Assembly (NCBI RefSeq): GCF_014145335.1
Contig: NZ_JACIVI010000004.1
Span: 186,001-250,000, forward strand
DNA: 64,000 bases
Reading direction: 5' to 3'
From: Aquariibacter albus
GTDB lineage: Bacteria > Pseudomonadota > Gammaproteobacteria > Burkholderiales > Burkholderiaceae_C
Each line of letters begins with the position of its first letter. The first letter of the stretch is position 1. Below the pieces are notes generated by a model. It ran no database searches. It worked only from the letters and a program-made list of their open reading frames with translations, and had not been told where the DNA came from. Below are positions 41,476 to 50,912 of the stretch, in pieces. A program made the translations under genes and the position numbers.

Positions 41476-42234
41476 TCAGACGGTCAGGCCGCCGGCCACC
41501 TCGATGACCGTGCCGTTGATGTAGCTGGCCTCGTCGCTGGCCAGGAAGGCGTAGACGTTGGCGATCTCTTCCGGCTGGCCCAGGCGGCGCAGCGGCACGT
41601 CGGCGCGCATGCTGTCGAGCACCTTCTCGGGCACGGTGGCCAGGATGGGCGTCTCGACGAAGCCCGGCGCCACGGCGTTCACGCGCACGCCCTTGGGGCC
41701 CAGCTCGCGGCTCCAGGTCTTGGTGAAGCCGATGACGCCGAACTTGGCGGCCGCGTAATTGGTCTGGCCGAAGTTGCCGTAGATCCCGACCACGCTGGAG
41801 GCATTGAGGATCACGCCCGCACCCTGGGCCACCATCGTGTCGGCCACGGCCTGCGCGCAGTGGAAGACACCGCGCAGGTTCACGTCGATCACGGCGTCGA
41901 ACTGGGCCAGCGTCATCTTCTGCAGCCGTGCGTCCTGGGTGATGCCGGCGTTGTTGACCAGCACGTCGAGGCGGCCGAAGCGCGCCAGCACGGCCGCCAC
42001 CGCGGCATCGACCTGGGCGCGGTCGGTCACGTTCAGGGCCTGGCCGATCACCTGCGAGCCGCTGCCCGCGGCCTGCGCCGCGGCCAGGCATGCGGTGACG
42101 GCGGCATCGACGGCCGCCGGCTTCAGGTCGGCCACGACCACGTGGGCGCCCTCGCGGACGAATTTCAGCGCGGTGGCCAGGCCGATGCCCTGGGCGGCAC
42201 CGGTGATGAGGCAGATCTTGTTCAGCAGTCGCAT
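41476..42234 (-). CDS. FabG-like short-chain dehydrogenase/reductase
   Basis: 252 aa. Rossmann NAD(P) site [14 protein letters not shown], acidic VVADLK, NNAG motif (LVNNAGITQ), and catalytic Ser-Tyr-Lys ([15 protein letters not shown]). C-terminal [12 protein letters not shown] is typical of the 3-oxoacyl-ACP reductase subgroup, but many such enzymes act on other substrates. It is not beside other fatty-acid genes, so acetoacetyl-CoA or other carbonyl reduction is equally possible. Overall size fits FabG (about 245). Confidence 0.85.
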   Translation of the reverse strand: MRLLNKICLITGAAQGIGLATALKFVREGAHVVVADLKPAAVDAAVTACLAAAQAAGSGSQVIGQALNVTDRAQVDAAVAAVLARFGRLDVLVNNAGITQDARLQKMTLAQFDAVIDVNLRGVFHCAQAVADTMVAQGAGVILNASSVVGIYGNFGQTNYAAAKFGVIGFTKTWSRELGPKGVRVNAVAPGFVETPILATVPEKVLDSMRADVPLRRLGQPEEIANVYAFLASDEASYINGTVIEVAGGLTV

Positions 42235-42312
42235 GGCAGGCAGGTCGGGGAGGCGTCCGGCGGGGCGGACGTCGTCGGGGAAGGGAAGGTCCGCCCCGGC
42301 CGGCCGTGGGCC

Positions 42313-43032
42313 TCAGGGCGGACCCGGAGGGTCGCCATCGTCCCGGACGGCGTCAAGCCCGAGGAAGTGCTGCAGCGCGGCGAAGACCGTGTCGAAATCG
42401 CCCAGCGCATGGTCGCCGCCCTCGCCGACCCAGCAGCGCGCGCCGGCGCAGTGGGCCTGCATCTCGCTGGCGTCCAGCACCTCGTCGCCGGTGGCGATCA
42501 CGGCCAGGGTCTGCGGGCCCGGCCGGCCCCGGGCGGCCTGCATGGCGGCCAGGTCGGCCACGTCGGCGGCGGTGAAGACGAGCTGGCTCGCCGGGTCGTG
42601 CCAGGACGGGTGGCTGCCGATGTAGCGCGCCAGGTCACGGGCCGGATTCACCGCCGGGTTCAGCAGCACCGCGCGGCAGCCGCGCTCCTGGGCGATCAGG
42701 TCGGCATAGAAGCCGCCCAGCGAGCTGCCGATCACGGCCGTCGAGGCCATCGGCCAGCTGCCCACGATCCAGCGCAGAAGCCGCAGCGCCTGCGCCGGTG
42801 CGCCAGGCAGCTGCGGGCAGGCCCAAAGCAGCGGCCGGCCCGCCTCGCGCAGCGCCGCAGCCCGCGCCGCCACCCGCTGCGCCTTGAAGGAGGCCGGCGA
42901 GGAGCGGAAGCCATGCAGGTAGAGCAGGTGGGTGATCGCCGGGCCGGCGGCGCGCGGCGGCAGCTCGGCCGGCCAGCGGGCGGGGCGTGGGGCCTCGGGT
43001 GCGGCCGGGTCGCGGGCGGGGGGCAGGCGCAT
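42313..43032 (-). CDS. YqiA-like alpha/beta-hydrolase
   Basis: 239 aa from ATG 43032. HLLYLHGFRSSPASFKAQRVA gives the oxyanion-hole HG; nucleophile Ser in AVIGSSLGGFYAD; Asp near VIATGDEVLDASE; His in VGEGGDHALGDFDTV. This is the YqiA/YcfP esterase-like family. The first 35 residues are Pro/Ala-rich. A small esterase or thioesterase of unknown physiological substrate. Confidence 0.85.
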   Translation of the reverse strand: MRLPPARDPAAPEAPRPARWPAELPPRAAGPAITHLLYLHGFRSSPASFKAQRVAARAAALREAGRPLLWACPQLPGAPAQALRLLRWIVGSWPMASTAVIGSSLGGFYADLIAQERGCRAVLLNPAVNPARDLARYIGSHPSWHDPASQLVFTAADVADLAAMQAARGRPGPQTLAVIATGDEVLDASEMQAHCAGARCWVGEGGDHALGDFDTVFAALQHFLGLDAVRDDGDPPGPP

Positions 43033-43097
43033 CGGAGGGGGCGGGGAGGTGGGCGGGGACGAAGCGGGGGCGGGCGGCCCGCCCGTCCGCGCGGGGC

Positions 43098-43457
43098 TCA
43101 GGCTTCGGGCCGCGTGGCGATCCACAGGCCGACGGCCGCGCAGGCCAGCGGGGGCAGCCCGGCCCAGGCGCCGCGCTCGCGCAGCATCCAGGCGCCGCTC
43201 AGGGCACTGAGCAGCAGCACGCCGACGGCCAGGCGCTTGGCCGGCCGGGCGATCGCGCCGCGTTCCCGCCAGCGGCGCAGGCCGGGGCCGAAGCGGGGGT
43301 GGTCCAGCAGGCGCTGTTCCCAGGCCGGGTGGGCTTTCGCGAAGCAGGCGGCGGCCAGCAGCACGAAGGGCGTGGTCGGCAGCAGCGGCAGCACCACGCC
43401 GATCAGGCCCAGGGCCAGGGCCAGCAGGCCGGCGAGCAGCAGCAGCGGGCGTTTCAT
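43098..43457 (-). CDS. DUF454 (YbaN-like) inner membrane protein
   Basis: 119 aa. Membrane segments near 4-24, 25-45 and the C-terminus; conserved core [18 protein letters not shown] and [15 protein letters not shown] with a basic loop, as in the DUF454/YbaN family (function unknown, inner membrane). Lies between the YqiA-like gene and mpl. Confidence 0.8.
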   Translation of the reverse strand: MKRPLLLLAGLLALALGLIGVVLPLLPTTPFVLLAAACFAKAHPAWEQRLLDHPRFGPGLRRWRERGAIARPAKRLAVGVLLLSALSGAWMLRERGAWAGLPPLACAAVGLWIATRPEA

Positions 43458-43490
43458 CGGGGGCGCGAGGTGGGGGCGGGCGGGGGCGCC

Positions 43491-44885
43491 TCAGCCCGCG
43501 CGGCCCGCGGCCAGGGCCTGCAGCAGCTGGCCGTGGATGCCGCCGAAGCCGCCGTTGCTCATGCAGAGCAGGTGGTCGCCCGCCCGCGCGGCGCGGACGA
43601 TGCGCTGTACCAGGCCCGGCACGTCGGCGCTGACGATGGCGCGCTCGCCCAGCGGGGCCAGCGCCTCGGCCGCGTCCCAGTCCAGCCCGCCGCTGTGGCA
43701 GAAGGCCAGGTCGGCCTCCTCCAGCGCCCAGGGCAGCTGGGCCTTCATGGTGCCGAGCTTCATGGTGTTGGAGCGCGGCTCGAAGATGGCCAGGATGCGG
43801 GCGTTGCCGACCTTGCGGCGCAGGCCGTCCAGCGTGGTGCGGATGGCGGTGGGGTGGTGGGCGAAGTCGTCGTAGACGGCGATCTCGCCGCCGCCCCGCG
43901 GCACCGTGCCGCGCAGCTCCAGCCGGCGCTTGACGCTCTGGAAGCTGCCGAGCGCGGCGCAGGCCGCCTCGGGCGCGACGCCGGCCGCCTCGGCCGCGGC
44001 CAGGGCGGCCAGGGCATTGAGCTGGTTGTGTTCGCCCAGCAGGCTCCATTCGACCCGGCCGGCCTGCCGGCCCGAGCGCAGCACGTCGAAGGCATGCGGC
44101 TCGCCGCGGGCGCGCCAGCCCGGCGCGTCGCCGCGCACGCCGAAGCGCTCGACGCCGCTCCAGCAGCCGCGCGCCAGCACGCGCTCCAGGCTGGCCTCGC
44201 GGGCGTTCACCACCAGGCGGCCGCGGGCCGGCACGGTGCGCACCAGGTGGTGGAACTGGGTCTCGATGGCGGCCAGGTCCGAGAAGATGTCCGCGTGGTC
44301 GAACTCCAGGTTGTTCAGCACCGCGGTGCGCGGCCGGTAGTGCACGAACTTGCTGCGCTTGTCGAAGAAGGCGGTGTCGTACTCGTCGGCCTCGATCACG
44401 AAGGGCGTCTGCGGGCCGACCGCGCCGAGCCGCGCGGACACGCCGAAGTTCTGCGGCACACCGCCGACCAGGAAGCCGGGCTGCAGACCGGCCTGCTCCA
44501 GGATCCAGGCCAGCATCGAGGTGGTGGTGGTCTTGCCATGCGTGCCGGCCACGGCCAGCACATGCCGGCCGGCCAGCACCTGCTCGGCCAGCCACTGCGG
44601 GCCGCTGGTGTAGCGGGCGCCGGCATCGAGGATGGCCTCCATCAGCGGGAAGGCGCCGGGCTTGGCCCGCGAGACCACGTTGCCGATCACGAAGACGTCC
44701 GGTTTCAGCGCCAGCTGATCGGCCCCGTAGCCCTCGATCAGCTCGATGCCCAGGGCCCGCAGCTGATCGCTCATCGGCGGGTAGACGCCGGCATCGCAGC
44801 CGGTCACGCGATGGCCTGCCTCGCGGGCCAGGGCGGCCAGGCCGCCCATGAAGCTGCCGCAGATGCCGAGGATGTGAAGGTGCAT
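43491..44885 (-). CDS. mpl: UDP-MurNAc:L-Ala-gamma-D-Glu-meso-DAP ligase
   Basis: 464 aa from ATG 44885. Mur-ligase fold: nucleotide loop HILGICGSFMGGLAALARE, ATP P-loop GTHGKTTTTSMLAWIL, EADEYDTAFFD and the C-terminal VYDDFAHHPTAIRTTL. Mpl reattaches recovered tripeptide to UDP-MurNAc, using the product of AmpD, which is also in this window. Length matches the family (about 455-465). Confidence 0.94.
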   Translation of the reverse strand: MHLHILGICGSFMGGLAALAREAGHRVTGCDAGVYPPMSDQLRALGIELIEGYGADQLALKPDVFVIGNVVSRAKPGAFPLMEAILDAGARYTSGPQWLAEQVLAGRHVLAVAGTHGKTTTTSMLAWILEQAGLQPGFLVGGVPQNFGVSARLGAVGPQTPFVIEADEYDTAFFDKRSKFVHYRPRTAVLNNLEFDHADIFSDLAAIETQFHHLVRTVPARGRLVVNAREASLERVLARGCWSGVERFGVRGDAPGWRARGEPHAFDVLRSGRQAGRVEWSLLGEHNQLNALAALAAAEAAGVAPEAACAALGSFQSVKRRLELRGTVPRGGGEIAVYDDFAHHPTAIRTTLDGLRRKVGNARILAIFEPRSNTMKLGTMKAQLPWALEEADLAFCHSGGLDWDAAEALAPLGERAIVSADVPGLVQRIVRAARAGDHLLCMSNGGFGGIHGQLLQALAAGRAG

Positions 44886-44962
44886 AGGGGTGCGGATTCT
44901 AGGAGCCGCCCCCGGACGGGGCCGGCCGCGGCGGGGCCGCAGCAAGCTGCGGGCCGGCGCGC

Positions 44963-45805
44963 TCAGCCCCGCAGCAGCGCCGCCCCGGCCGCCACCGCCG
45001 CCGCGGCCATCCAGCGCCGCGGGCCGACCGGTTCATGGAAGACCCAGGCGGCCATCAGCACGCCGAACAGCACCGAGGTCTCGCGCAGGGCCGCCACCTG
45101 GGCCACCGGCGCCCGGGTCATGGCCGCCAGGGTGATGCCATAGGCCAGCAGGCTGCAGCCGCCGGCCAGCAGGCCGGCCCGACCGGGGCCGGCCCGTCGG
45201 CCGTCGGGTGCGCGGCGTGGCAGCAGGGGCAGCGCGCTCAGCACGAAGAGCCAGGCGCTGTAGCCCGCCGCGTCGGCCAGCCCGGGGCCGGCGGCGCGCA
45301 CCCCGTGCGCGTCGAGCAGGGTGTAGAGCAGCACCAGCCCGGCCACGCCCAGCACCGTCAGCAAGCTGCGCGTCGGCAGGCGCTCGGTCGCCGGTCCGCG
45401 GCCCAGGGCCAGCACCCCGCCGGCCAGCAGGGCCAGGCCGAGCCCGGCGCCTGCGCCCGGCCATTCACCGAACAGCGGGCCGGCCAGGGCCGCGGTCAGC
45501 AGCGGCGCGAGGCCACGCATCAAGGGGTAGGCCTGGCTGAAGGCCGCCTGGTGATGGGCCTGGCCGACCGCCTCGAAATACAGGGCATGCACGAGGGCCG
45601 ACACGCCCAGCGCCGGCCAGGCAGCGGCCGGCGGCACCGGCAGCAGGGGCAGGAGCGGCAGGGCCCAGAGCGCGGCACCGAGCACGAGGCCGCGGGCGTC
45701 TGGCGCCCGGCCGTCCGGGCCGCGGGCCTGGTGGCGCAGCAGGGCATTCCAGCCCGCATGCAGCAGGGCGGCGCCCAGCACCGCCAGCATCACCCCCGGG
45801 GCCAT
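44963..45805 (-). CDS. EamA/DMT-family transporter
   Basis: 280 aa with ten predicted membrane helices in two five-helix halves (EamA fold), with no cleavable signal. Drug/metabolite transporter superfamily; substrate unknown. It lies just after hemL with a 22-bp gap and is not obviously linked to it. Confidence 0.85.
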   Translation of the reverse strand: MAPGVMLAVLGAALLHAGWNALLRHQARGPDGRAPDARGLVLGAALWALPLLPLLPVPPAAAWPALGVSALVHALYFEAVGQAHHQAAFSQAYPLMRGLAPLLTAALAGPLFGEWPGAGAGLGLALLAGGVLALGRGPATERLPTRSLLTVLGVAGLVLLYTLLDAHGVRAAGPGLADAAGYSAWLFVLSALPLLPRRAPDGRRAGPGRAGLLAGGCSLLAYGITLAAMTRAPVAQVAALRETSVLFGVLMAAWVFHEPVGPRRWMAAAAVAAGAALLRG

Positions 45806-45827
45806 CGGCCGGCCCCCGCTTCCAGCT

Positions 45828-47147
45828 TCAGCCGCGCAGGGCGGCCGCAGCGGCCGCCACGGTGGCCGCGATGTCCCCGGCCGTGTGGGCCGCGCTCACG
45901 AAGCCGGCTTCGTAGAGCGCAGGGGCCAGGTAGACGCCGCGGTCCAGCATGCCGTGGAAGAAGGCGTTGAAGCGCGGGCCGTCGGTGGCCATCACCTCGG
46001 TGTAGTTCTGCGGCAGGCCGCCGGGGTGGGCGCTGAAGTCCTGCTCCGGCTTGGGGAAGAAGAAGCCGAACATGCCGCCTTCGCAGTCGCCGACCATGGG
46101 CACGCCGGCCGCGCGGGCGGCGCCCAGCAGGCCGTCGACCAGGCTGCGGGTGGTGGCGCCCAGCGCCTCGAAGAAGCCCGGGCGCTGGATCAGCTTCAGC
46201 GTCGCCAGGCCGCAGGCCGTGGCCACCGGATTGCCGCTGAGCGTGCCGGCCTGGTAGACCGGGCCCAGCGGTGCCAGCTTGCCCATCACGTCCTTCGGGC
46301 CGGCGAAGGCGGCCAGGGGCATGCCGCCGCCGATGACCTTGCCGAAGACGCTCAGGTCCGGCGCGAAGCCGGGCAGGGCCTTGGCGTAGATCGACTGGGC
46401 GCTGCCCAGCGCGACGCGGAAGCCGCTCATCACCTCGTCGAAGACCAGCAGCGCGCCGTGCTGCGTGCACAGCTGGCGCATGGCCTGCACGAAGGGCAGG
46501 CTGGCACGCACGAAGTTCATGTTGCCGGCGATGGGCTCGACCATCACGCAGGCGATCTCGGCTCCGTGGGCGGCGAAGGCGGCTTCCAGCGCGGCCACGT
46601 CGTTGTAGGGCAGCACCAGGGTGTGCTGCACCACCTCGGCCGGCACGCCGGCGCTGGTCGGGTGGCCGAAGGTGGCCAGGCCCGAACCGGCCTTGACCAG
46701 CAGCGCATCGGCATGGCCGTGGTAGCAGCCCTCGAACTTGATGAGCTTGCTGCGGCCGGTGGCGCCGCGGGCCAGGCGGATGGCGGTCATCGCGGCCTCG
46801 GTGCCGCTGGAGACCAGGCGCACCTGCTCGGCGCTGGGCACGAGCTTGAGGATTTCCTCGGCCAGCTCGATCTCGCGCTCGGTCGGGGCGCCGTAGCTGA
46901 AGCCCTCGGTCACGGCGCGCTGCACGGCCTCGACCACCTCGGGATGGCCGTGGCCCAGGATCATCGGCCCCCAGGAGCCGATGTAGTCGATGTAGCGCTT
47001 GCCGTCGGCGTCGACGAGGTAGGCGCCCTCGGCCCGCTGGATGAAACGCGGCGTGCCGCCCACCGCGCGGAAAGCGCGCACGGGCGAGTTCACGCCGCCG
47101 GGGATGACGCGCTGCGCGCGTTCGAAGAGTTCGGTGTTGCGGCTCAT
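45828..47147 (-). CDS. hemL: Glutamate-1-semialdehyde 2,1-aminomutase
   Basis: 439 aa. PLP-dependent enzyme giving 5-aminolevulinate for heme (C5 pathway). The PLP lysine is in [16 protein letters not shown]; other motifs are [26 protein letters not shown] and [10 protein letters not shown]. Full length. Order EamA-hemL-thiD-rubredoxin fits Burkholderiales. Confidence 0.96.
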   Translation of the reverse strand: MSRNTELFERAQRVIPGGVNSPVRAFRAVGGTPRFIQRAEGAYLVDADGKRYIDYIGSWGPMILGHGHPEVVEAVQRAVTEGFSYGAPTEREIELAEEILKLVPSAEQVRLVSSGTEAAMTAIRLARGATGRSKLIKFEGCYHGHADALLVKAGSGLATFGHPTSAGVPAEVVQHTLVLPYNDVAALEAAFAAHGAEIACVMVEPIAGNMNFVRASLPFVQAMRQLCTQHGALLVFDEVMSGFRVALGSAQSIYAKALPGFAPDLSVFGKVIGGGMPLAAFAGPKDVMGKLAPLGPVYQAGTLSGNPVATACGLATLKLIQRPGFFEALGATTRSLVDGLLGAARAAGVPMVGDCEGGMFGFFFPKPEQDFSAHPGGLPQNYTEVMATDGPRFNAFFHGMLDRGVYLAPALYEAGFVSAAHTAGDIAATVAAAAAALRG

Positions 47148-47210
47148 CGGGGCAATCGATTCAGGAAAGGGCGGCGGGGCCGCGCGTGGCGTGCCGCGGC
47201 CGCCGGCCGC

Positions 47211-48236
47211 TCAGTGCATGCGGCGCTTGGGCGGCGGCTCGCTGTCCGCCGGCAGGCCGGGGCTGCGGGCCGGGGCAGTGTCCTCGCCCTCGGCGCCGGG
47301 CTCGCCTTCGGGGTCTTCCTCGGGCAGGGCCCAGAAGAAGCGGTCGGGCACCACGCCGCCCATGCCCGGGCGGAAGCCGGCGTCGAGCGACTGGTCGAGG
47401 AAGTTCAGGGCCTCGCCCACGGCCAGATGCAGGTCCTGGCCGGCGGCCAGCAACGAGGCCAGGGCGGCCGACAGGGTGTCGCCGGCGCCGACGAAGCTGG
47501 TGTCGAAGCGCTCGAACTTCTCGCCGGTGATCGCGCCCTGCGGCGAGGCCAGCACGTTGTCGACCCAGCCCTCGCTGCCGGGCTCGCCGGGCTGGGCGCC
47601 CCGGCTCGGCGGCAGCGCGATGCCGGTCACCAGCACATAGGGCGTGCCCTTCTCGGCGGCGGCCACGGCCAGCTCGCGCGCCGAGGGCGCCCGTTCGTTG
47701 TCCCAGTCGGGCAGCAGCAGCTCGCCCAGGGCCTGCTGGCTGCCCACCAGCACCTCGGCGGCGGGCAGGATCAGGTCGCGGAAGCTCTCCAGATAGGCCT
47801 GCAGATCGTCCTCGTCGTCGAACCAGGTGATGGCCGGCAGGTGGGCCACCAGGGGCACGTCCGGGTAGTCGCTCAGCACCTCGGCGACGGCCGAGACGCC
47901 CTCGGCGCTGCCGAGGAAGCCGACCTTCCACGCGGAGATCGTCACGTCCTCCAGGATGCTGCGGGCCTGCTCGACGATGGTGTCGGGCTCCAGGGCCTGG
48001 GACTCGAAGACCTCGGCCGTGTCGCGCATCAGGATGGCGGTGATCACCGGCAGGGGGTGCGCGCCCATCGCGGTGATGGTCGCGACATCGCCGCCGCTGC
48101 CGCCGGCGCCGCTGGCGTCGGCGGCGTTGAAGCTCATCACGCAGGCCGGCGGGGCGTCGGGATCGGTCTCTCCCGGGGCGCCCGGTGCGTCGGGGGCCTC
48201 CGGGCTCGGGGGGGCCTCGAACTTGGGTCGGCTCAT
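47211..48236 (-). CDS. thiD: Hydroxymethylpyrimidine/phosphomethylpyrimidine kinase-like protein
   Basis: 341 aa from ATG 48236. Ribokinase fold: CVMSFNAADASGAGGSGGD replaces the usual AGSDPSGGAGIQAD at the substrate loop, followed by MGAHPLPVITAILMRDT and the C-terminal DTSFVGAGDTLSAALAS with the catalytic Asp in GAGD. ThiD phosphorylates HMP and HMP-P in thiamine synthesis. Both ends carry Pro/Glu-rich extensions (residues 1-25, 305-341). Divergence of the substrate loop makes exact specificity uncertain. A terminator lies in its likely leader. Confidence 0.75.
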   Translation of the reverse strand: MSRPKFEAPPSPEAPDAPGAPGETDPDAPPACVMSFNAADASGAGGSGGDVATITAMGAHPLPVITAILMRDTAEVFESQALEPDTIVEQARSILEDVTISAWKVGFLGSAEGVSAVAEVLSDYPDVPLVAHLPAITWFDDEDDLQAYLESFRDLILPAAEVLVGSQQALGELLLPDWDNERAPSARELAVAAAEKGTPYVLVTGIALPPSRGAQPGEPGSEGWVDNVLASPQGAITGEKFERFDTSFVGAGDTLSAALASLLAAGQDLHLAVGEALNFLDQSLDAGFRPGMGGVVPDRFFWALPEEDPEGEPGAEGEDTAPARSPGLPADSEPPPKRRMH

Positions 48237-48270
48237 GATGGACAGCGCGCCACGCGGCGCCTCAGGCAAG

Positions 48271-48294
48271 AAAAAAGCCGGCCTCGGGGCCGGC
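48271..48294 (-). terminator. Terminator hairpin in thiD leader (possible attenuator)
   Basis: On the minus strand GCCGGCC, CCGA loop, GGCCGGC then TTTTTT, 35 bases before the thiD start. A transcript from the minus-strand -10 box at 48362-48367 would pass through it before thiD. It could attenuate thiD, or stop antisense transcripts coming from the rubredoxin side. Confidence 0.6.
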
Positions 48295-48343
48295 GGACAG
48301 GCAGACGGGCCGGCAGGCCGGAAGCCGGACGAGGGGCCGTCGA

Positions 48344-48367
48344 TACAATCAGGTTCGATTCATTGTA
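48344..48367. promoter_or_regulatory. Back-to-back -10 boxes between thiD and rubredoxin
   Basis: TACAAT on the plus strand (48344-48349) and TACAAT on the minus strand (seen as ATTGTA, 48362-48367) form an inverted repeat. They are the probable -10 elements of divergent promoters for rubredoxin and thiD; -35 boxes are not obvious. Confidence 0.45.
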
Positions 48368-48384
48368 GTGAGCGACCAAGCGCC

Positions 48385-48558
48385 GTGAGCGACCCTCAAA
48401 CCTGGATGTGCCTGATCTGCGGCTGGATGTACGACGAAGCTGCCGGTGACCCCGACCATGGCATTCCCCCCGGCACCCGCTGGGCCGATGTGCCGATGAA
48501 CTGGGTCTGCCCCGAGTGCGGGGCCCGCAAGGAAGATTTCGAGATGGTCCAGATCTGA
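48385..48558 (+). CDS. Rubredoxin
   Basis: 57 aa from GTG 48385. Two CxxC pairs, CLICGWMYDEAAGD and NWVCPECGARKEDFE, bind one iron; GIPPGTRWADVP is the conserved loop. Small one-electron carrier. In Burkholderiales it precedes the pilG-pilH-pilI-pilJ-chpA cluster; here it is followed directly by the pilI-like gene. Confidence 0.95.
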   Translation: MSDPQTWMCLICGWMYDEAAGDPDHGIPPGTRWADVPMNWVCPECGARKEDFEMVQI

Positions 48559-48656
48559 TCGATCCGGACCCTGCCGCGACCTGAGGGTGTCGCGGCGCCG
48601 TCGGAGCCCCCCCGCCCGGGCGCTTCCTTCCCCTACTCCCGTCCCTCCGTCCGCCC

Positions 48657-49148
48657 ATGAGCGGTTCGCCGCTGTCCGACCCCGTGCCGACGAACCCGGT
48701 CGATGCGCCCTGCTGGCTGGCGGTCGAGGCCGGGGGCTTCGGCCTGCTGCTGCCGGTCGCGCAGCTGGTTGCCGTCCACCGCTGGCAGCCGGCCCAGCCG
48801 CTGCCTCGGGGCGGGGCTGCAGGCTGTCTGGGCCTGGTCGAGATCGAGGCCGAGCCCCGGCTCGGGCTGGATCTCGGGGCCTGGCTCGGGGGCCCGCCGC
48901 TGGCCGGCCGGGTTGAGACCCCTTGCTGGCTCACCCTGCGAGCGCCCGGCCACGGGAGCGCCTGGGCGCTCGACCGCGTGCTCGGCCTGCGCGGCCCGCG
49001 CGATCTGCCGCTGGCGGCTTGGGCCGCACCCGGCCCCTGGCCGTCCTTCGCCGGCCCCTGCCACCGGGATGCCGAAGGCCGTGCTTGGCAGGTGCTGCTG
49101 CCCGATCGTCTGGTGACCGACCCCCGCTACCTGGAGATCGCCGAGTGA
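48657..49148 (+). CDS. CheW-like protein, PilI-type (divergent)
   Basis: 163 aa from ATG 48657. CWLAVEAGGFGLLLPVAQLVAVHRW resembles the first strands of CheW, and GCLGLVEIEAEPRLGLDLGAWLGG the central GxxxxRGxxLPLxDL region, but the RG and LPL signature is altered (EAEPRLGL). It sits where PilI should be. PilI/CheW couples PilJ to ChpA; whether this version still does is doubtful given the changes in both partners. Its TGA overlaps the GTG of the next gene. Confidence 0.65.
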   Translation: MSGSPLSDPVPTNPVDAPCWLAVEAGGFGLLLPVAQLVAVHRWQPAQPLPRGGAAGCLGLVEIEAEPRLGLDLGAWLGGPPLAGRVETPCWLTLRAPGHGSAWALDRVLGLRGPRDLPLAAWAAPGPWPSFAGPCHRDAEGRAWQVLLPDRLVTDPRYLEIAE

Positions 49149-50890
49149 GCGAGCTTTCCCCTCGGGCCCGCGAGGCGCTGGACGCGCCACGCCGCCCGCC
49201 GCCGCCGCGCCCGGCACCTCGGCGCTTCTTCGTCGTCCTCACGGCCCTGGGCCTGATCGGCCTGCTCGCCGCGGCTGCTTTTGCATTGAACGGCCTGCGC
49301 GACCACGCCCAGCTGCGGGTCAGCCTGGCCGAGGCCGAAGCCCGCACCGAGACCCTGGGCCTGGCCCTGCGCCTGGCCGAGCTGCAGCGCGATGCGCGAC
49401 CGGCGACCGAGGCCCTTCAGGCCCTGGGCCGCAGCGTCGATCCGCTGGCGTCCGCCACGCTGCGCGGCACCTCGCGCCAGAGCCTGGAGCGGCTCCGGCC
49501 GCGTCTGCAGGCCCTGCGGCCCGCCGCCCCCCCGGCGCCGGCCGAGGCGGCCTCGGCGTCCCCGCCCCTCGCCGCCAGCGCCGAGGCCTCGGCGCCCGAG
49601 GTGGAGGCCGTGCCGCCGCCACCGCCGGCCCCCGAGCCGCCGCCACCGCCGGCCCCCGAGCCGCCGCGCGTCGTGCAGCTCCCGAGCGCCGAGGCGGTGG
49701 ACGCCCTGCGGGTCGCGCTGCGCCACGAGCGTCTGCGCGTGCAGGCCCTGCCGCCGCTGGCCCCCGAACTGCTGGCCGCTGCCGTGCTGGCCCTGCTCCT
49801 CATCCTGGCCGGCCTCGGCGGCCGCGGGGCGGCCATCGGCCGCGAGCAGGCCGAACGGGCCGAGCGGGCCGAGGCGCTGCAGCTCGAGGCCGAGGCCAGC
49901 GCGCTGGCCTTGCGCCACACGGCCCACGAGAACGAACAGGCCCTGCAGCGCCTGGCGCCGCACCTGCAGGCCGTCGCGGAAGGTCATCTCGCCCACGTGC
50001 TGCCGGTCGACGGTGAGGCCCTGGCCGCTGGCTTCATCGGCCAGTTTGCCGAGACCCTGGCCGAGTTGCGCCTGTCCCTTGCCCAGACGCAGGAGAGCGC
50101 CGGTCGGGTGGCGCAGGGCCTGGCCCGCGTGCAGGCCGCCAGCGCGCAGCTGCAGTCACGGGGCGAGGCGGGCGTGCAGTCCCTGCGCGAACTGCAGCTC
50201 GCCTTCGAGGGGATGGTGACGGCCCTGGGGGCGCTGGGCGAATCCGCCCCCGCCCTCCAGGCCCTGGCCCTGCAGTGGCCGCACACCCTGCAGGCCCTGC
50301 GTGCGCAGCGGGCACGCCAGGCGGCCGCCGTGGAGCCGGCGGCCGCGCTGTGCGCACGCAGTGAAGCCCTCGCCCTGCAACTGGAGGCGGCCCTGGATTT
50401 CGTGCAGGCCCTGGCCGACTGGCGCACCGAGGCGGCCCGCCTGAGCCTCAACGCCGATCTCCAGGCCGCCCAGCCGGGGGGGCGCGACCCGCGCCATCCG
50501 GCGGAGGACTGGTGCCGCCTGATCGACGCGGCCGAGGCCCTGATCCAGCCCGGGCTCGAGGCCCGTGCGGCGTTGCGCGCTGCGGTCGCGGAGTTCCAGG
50601 GCCTCGCCCGGGCCCAGCTCGACGCGCTCGATGGTCCCGAGTCCAGCCGCCTGGCGTCCGAGGCCGAGGCCCTCGACGCCAGCGAGGCCCTGATCGCCGC
50701 GCTGCCCGAACGCCTGGCCGCGCTCGCCGAGCCCGAAGCCGTGTCGGCCCTGCGCGCCTCGCTCGACCGCAGTGTCGAGATGCAGGCCACCGCCCAGGCC
50801 GACCATGCGCAGAGCCTGCTCGGCGTGCAGGCCGTGCTCGCCCAGGCCGAGGGCCTGCAGGCGGCCCTGGCCCGTTTCCGGACCGCCTGA
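49145..50890 (+). CDS. Degenerate PilJ-like chemoreceptor
   Basis: 581 aa from GTG 49145. One membrane helix near residues 29-52 and one near 207-228 bracket a periplasmic segment. Next comes a HAMP-like part (LQRLAPHLQAVAEGHLAHVLP, similar to the PilJ LQTVAEGDL), then a long helical domain. The signalling tip, normally ALNAAIQAA..GRGF..VVAEEVQRLAERS, reads LSLNADLQAAQPGG..DWCRLIDAA at 434-465 (N436). The fold signal remains but tip residues needed for CheA/CheW contact are gone. Pro/Glu-rich insert at about 118-180. Confidence 0.65.
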   Translation: MSELSPRAREALDAPRRPPPPRPAPRRFFVVLTALGLIGLLAAAAFALNGLRDHAQLRVSLAEAEARTETLGLALRLAELQRDARPATEALQALGRSVDPLASATLRGTSRQSLERLRPRLQALRPAAPPAPAEAASASPPLAASAEASAPEVEAVPPPPPAPEPPPPPAPEPPRVVQLPSAEAVDALRVALRHERLRVQALPPLAPELLAAAVLALLLILAGLGGRGAAIGREQAERAERAEALQLEAEASALALRHTAHENEQALQRLAPHLQAVAEGHLAHVLPVDGEALAAGFIGQFAETLAELRLSLAQTQESAGRVAQGLARVQAASAQLQSRGEAGVQSLRELQLAFEGMVTALGALGESAPALQALALQWPHTLQALRAQRARQAAAVEPAAALCARSEALALQLEAALDFVQALADWRTEAARLSLNADLQAAQPGGRDPRHPAEDWCRLIDAAEALIQPGLEARAALRAAVAEFQGLARAQLDALDGPESSRLASEAEALDASEALIAALPERLAALAEPEAVSALRASLDRSVEMQATAQADHAQSLLGVQAVLAQAEGLQAALARFRTA

Positions 50891-50912
50891 TCCGGTCCGC
50901 CGTGCTGCTCCC

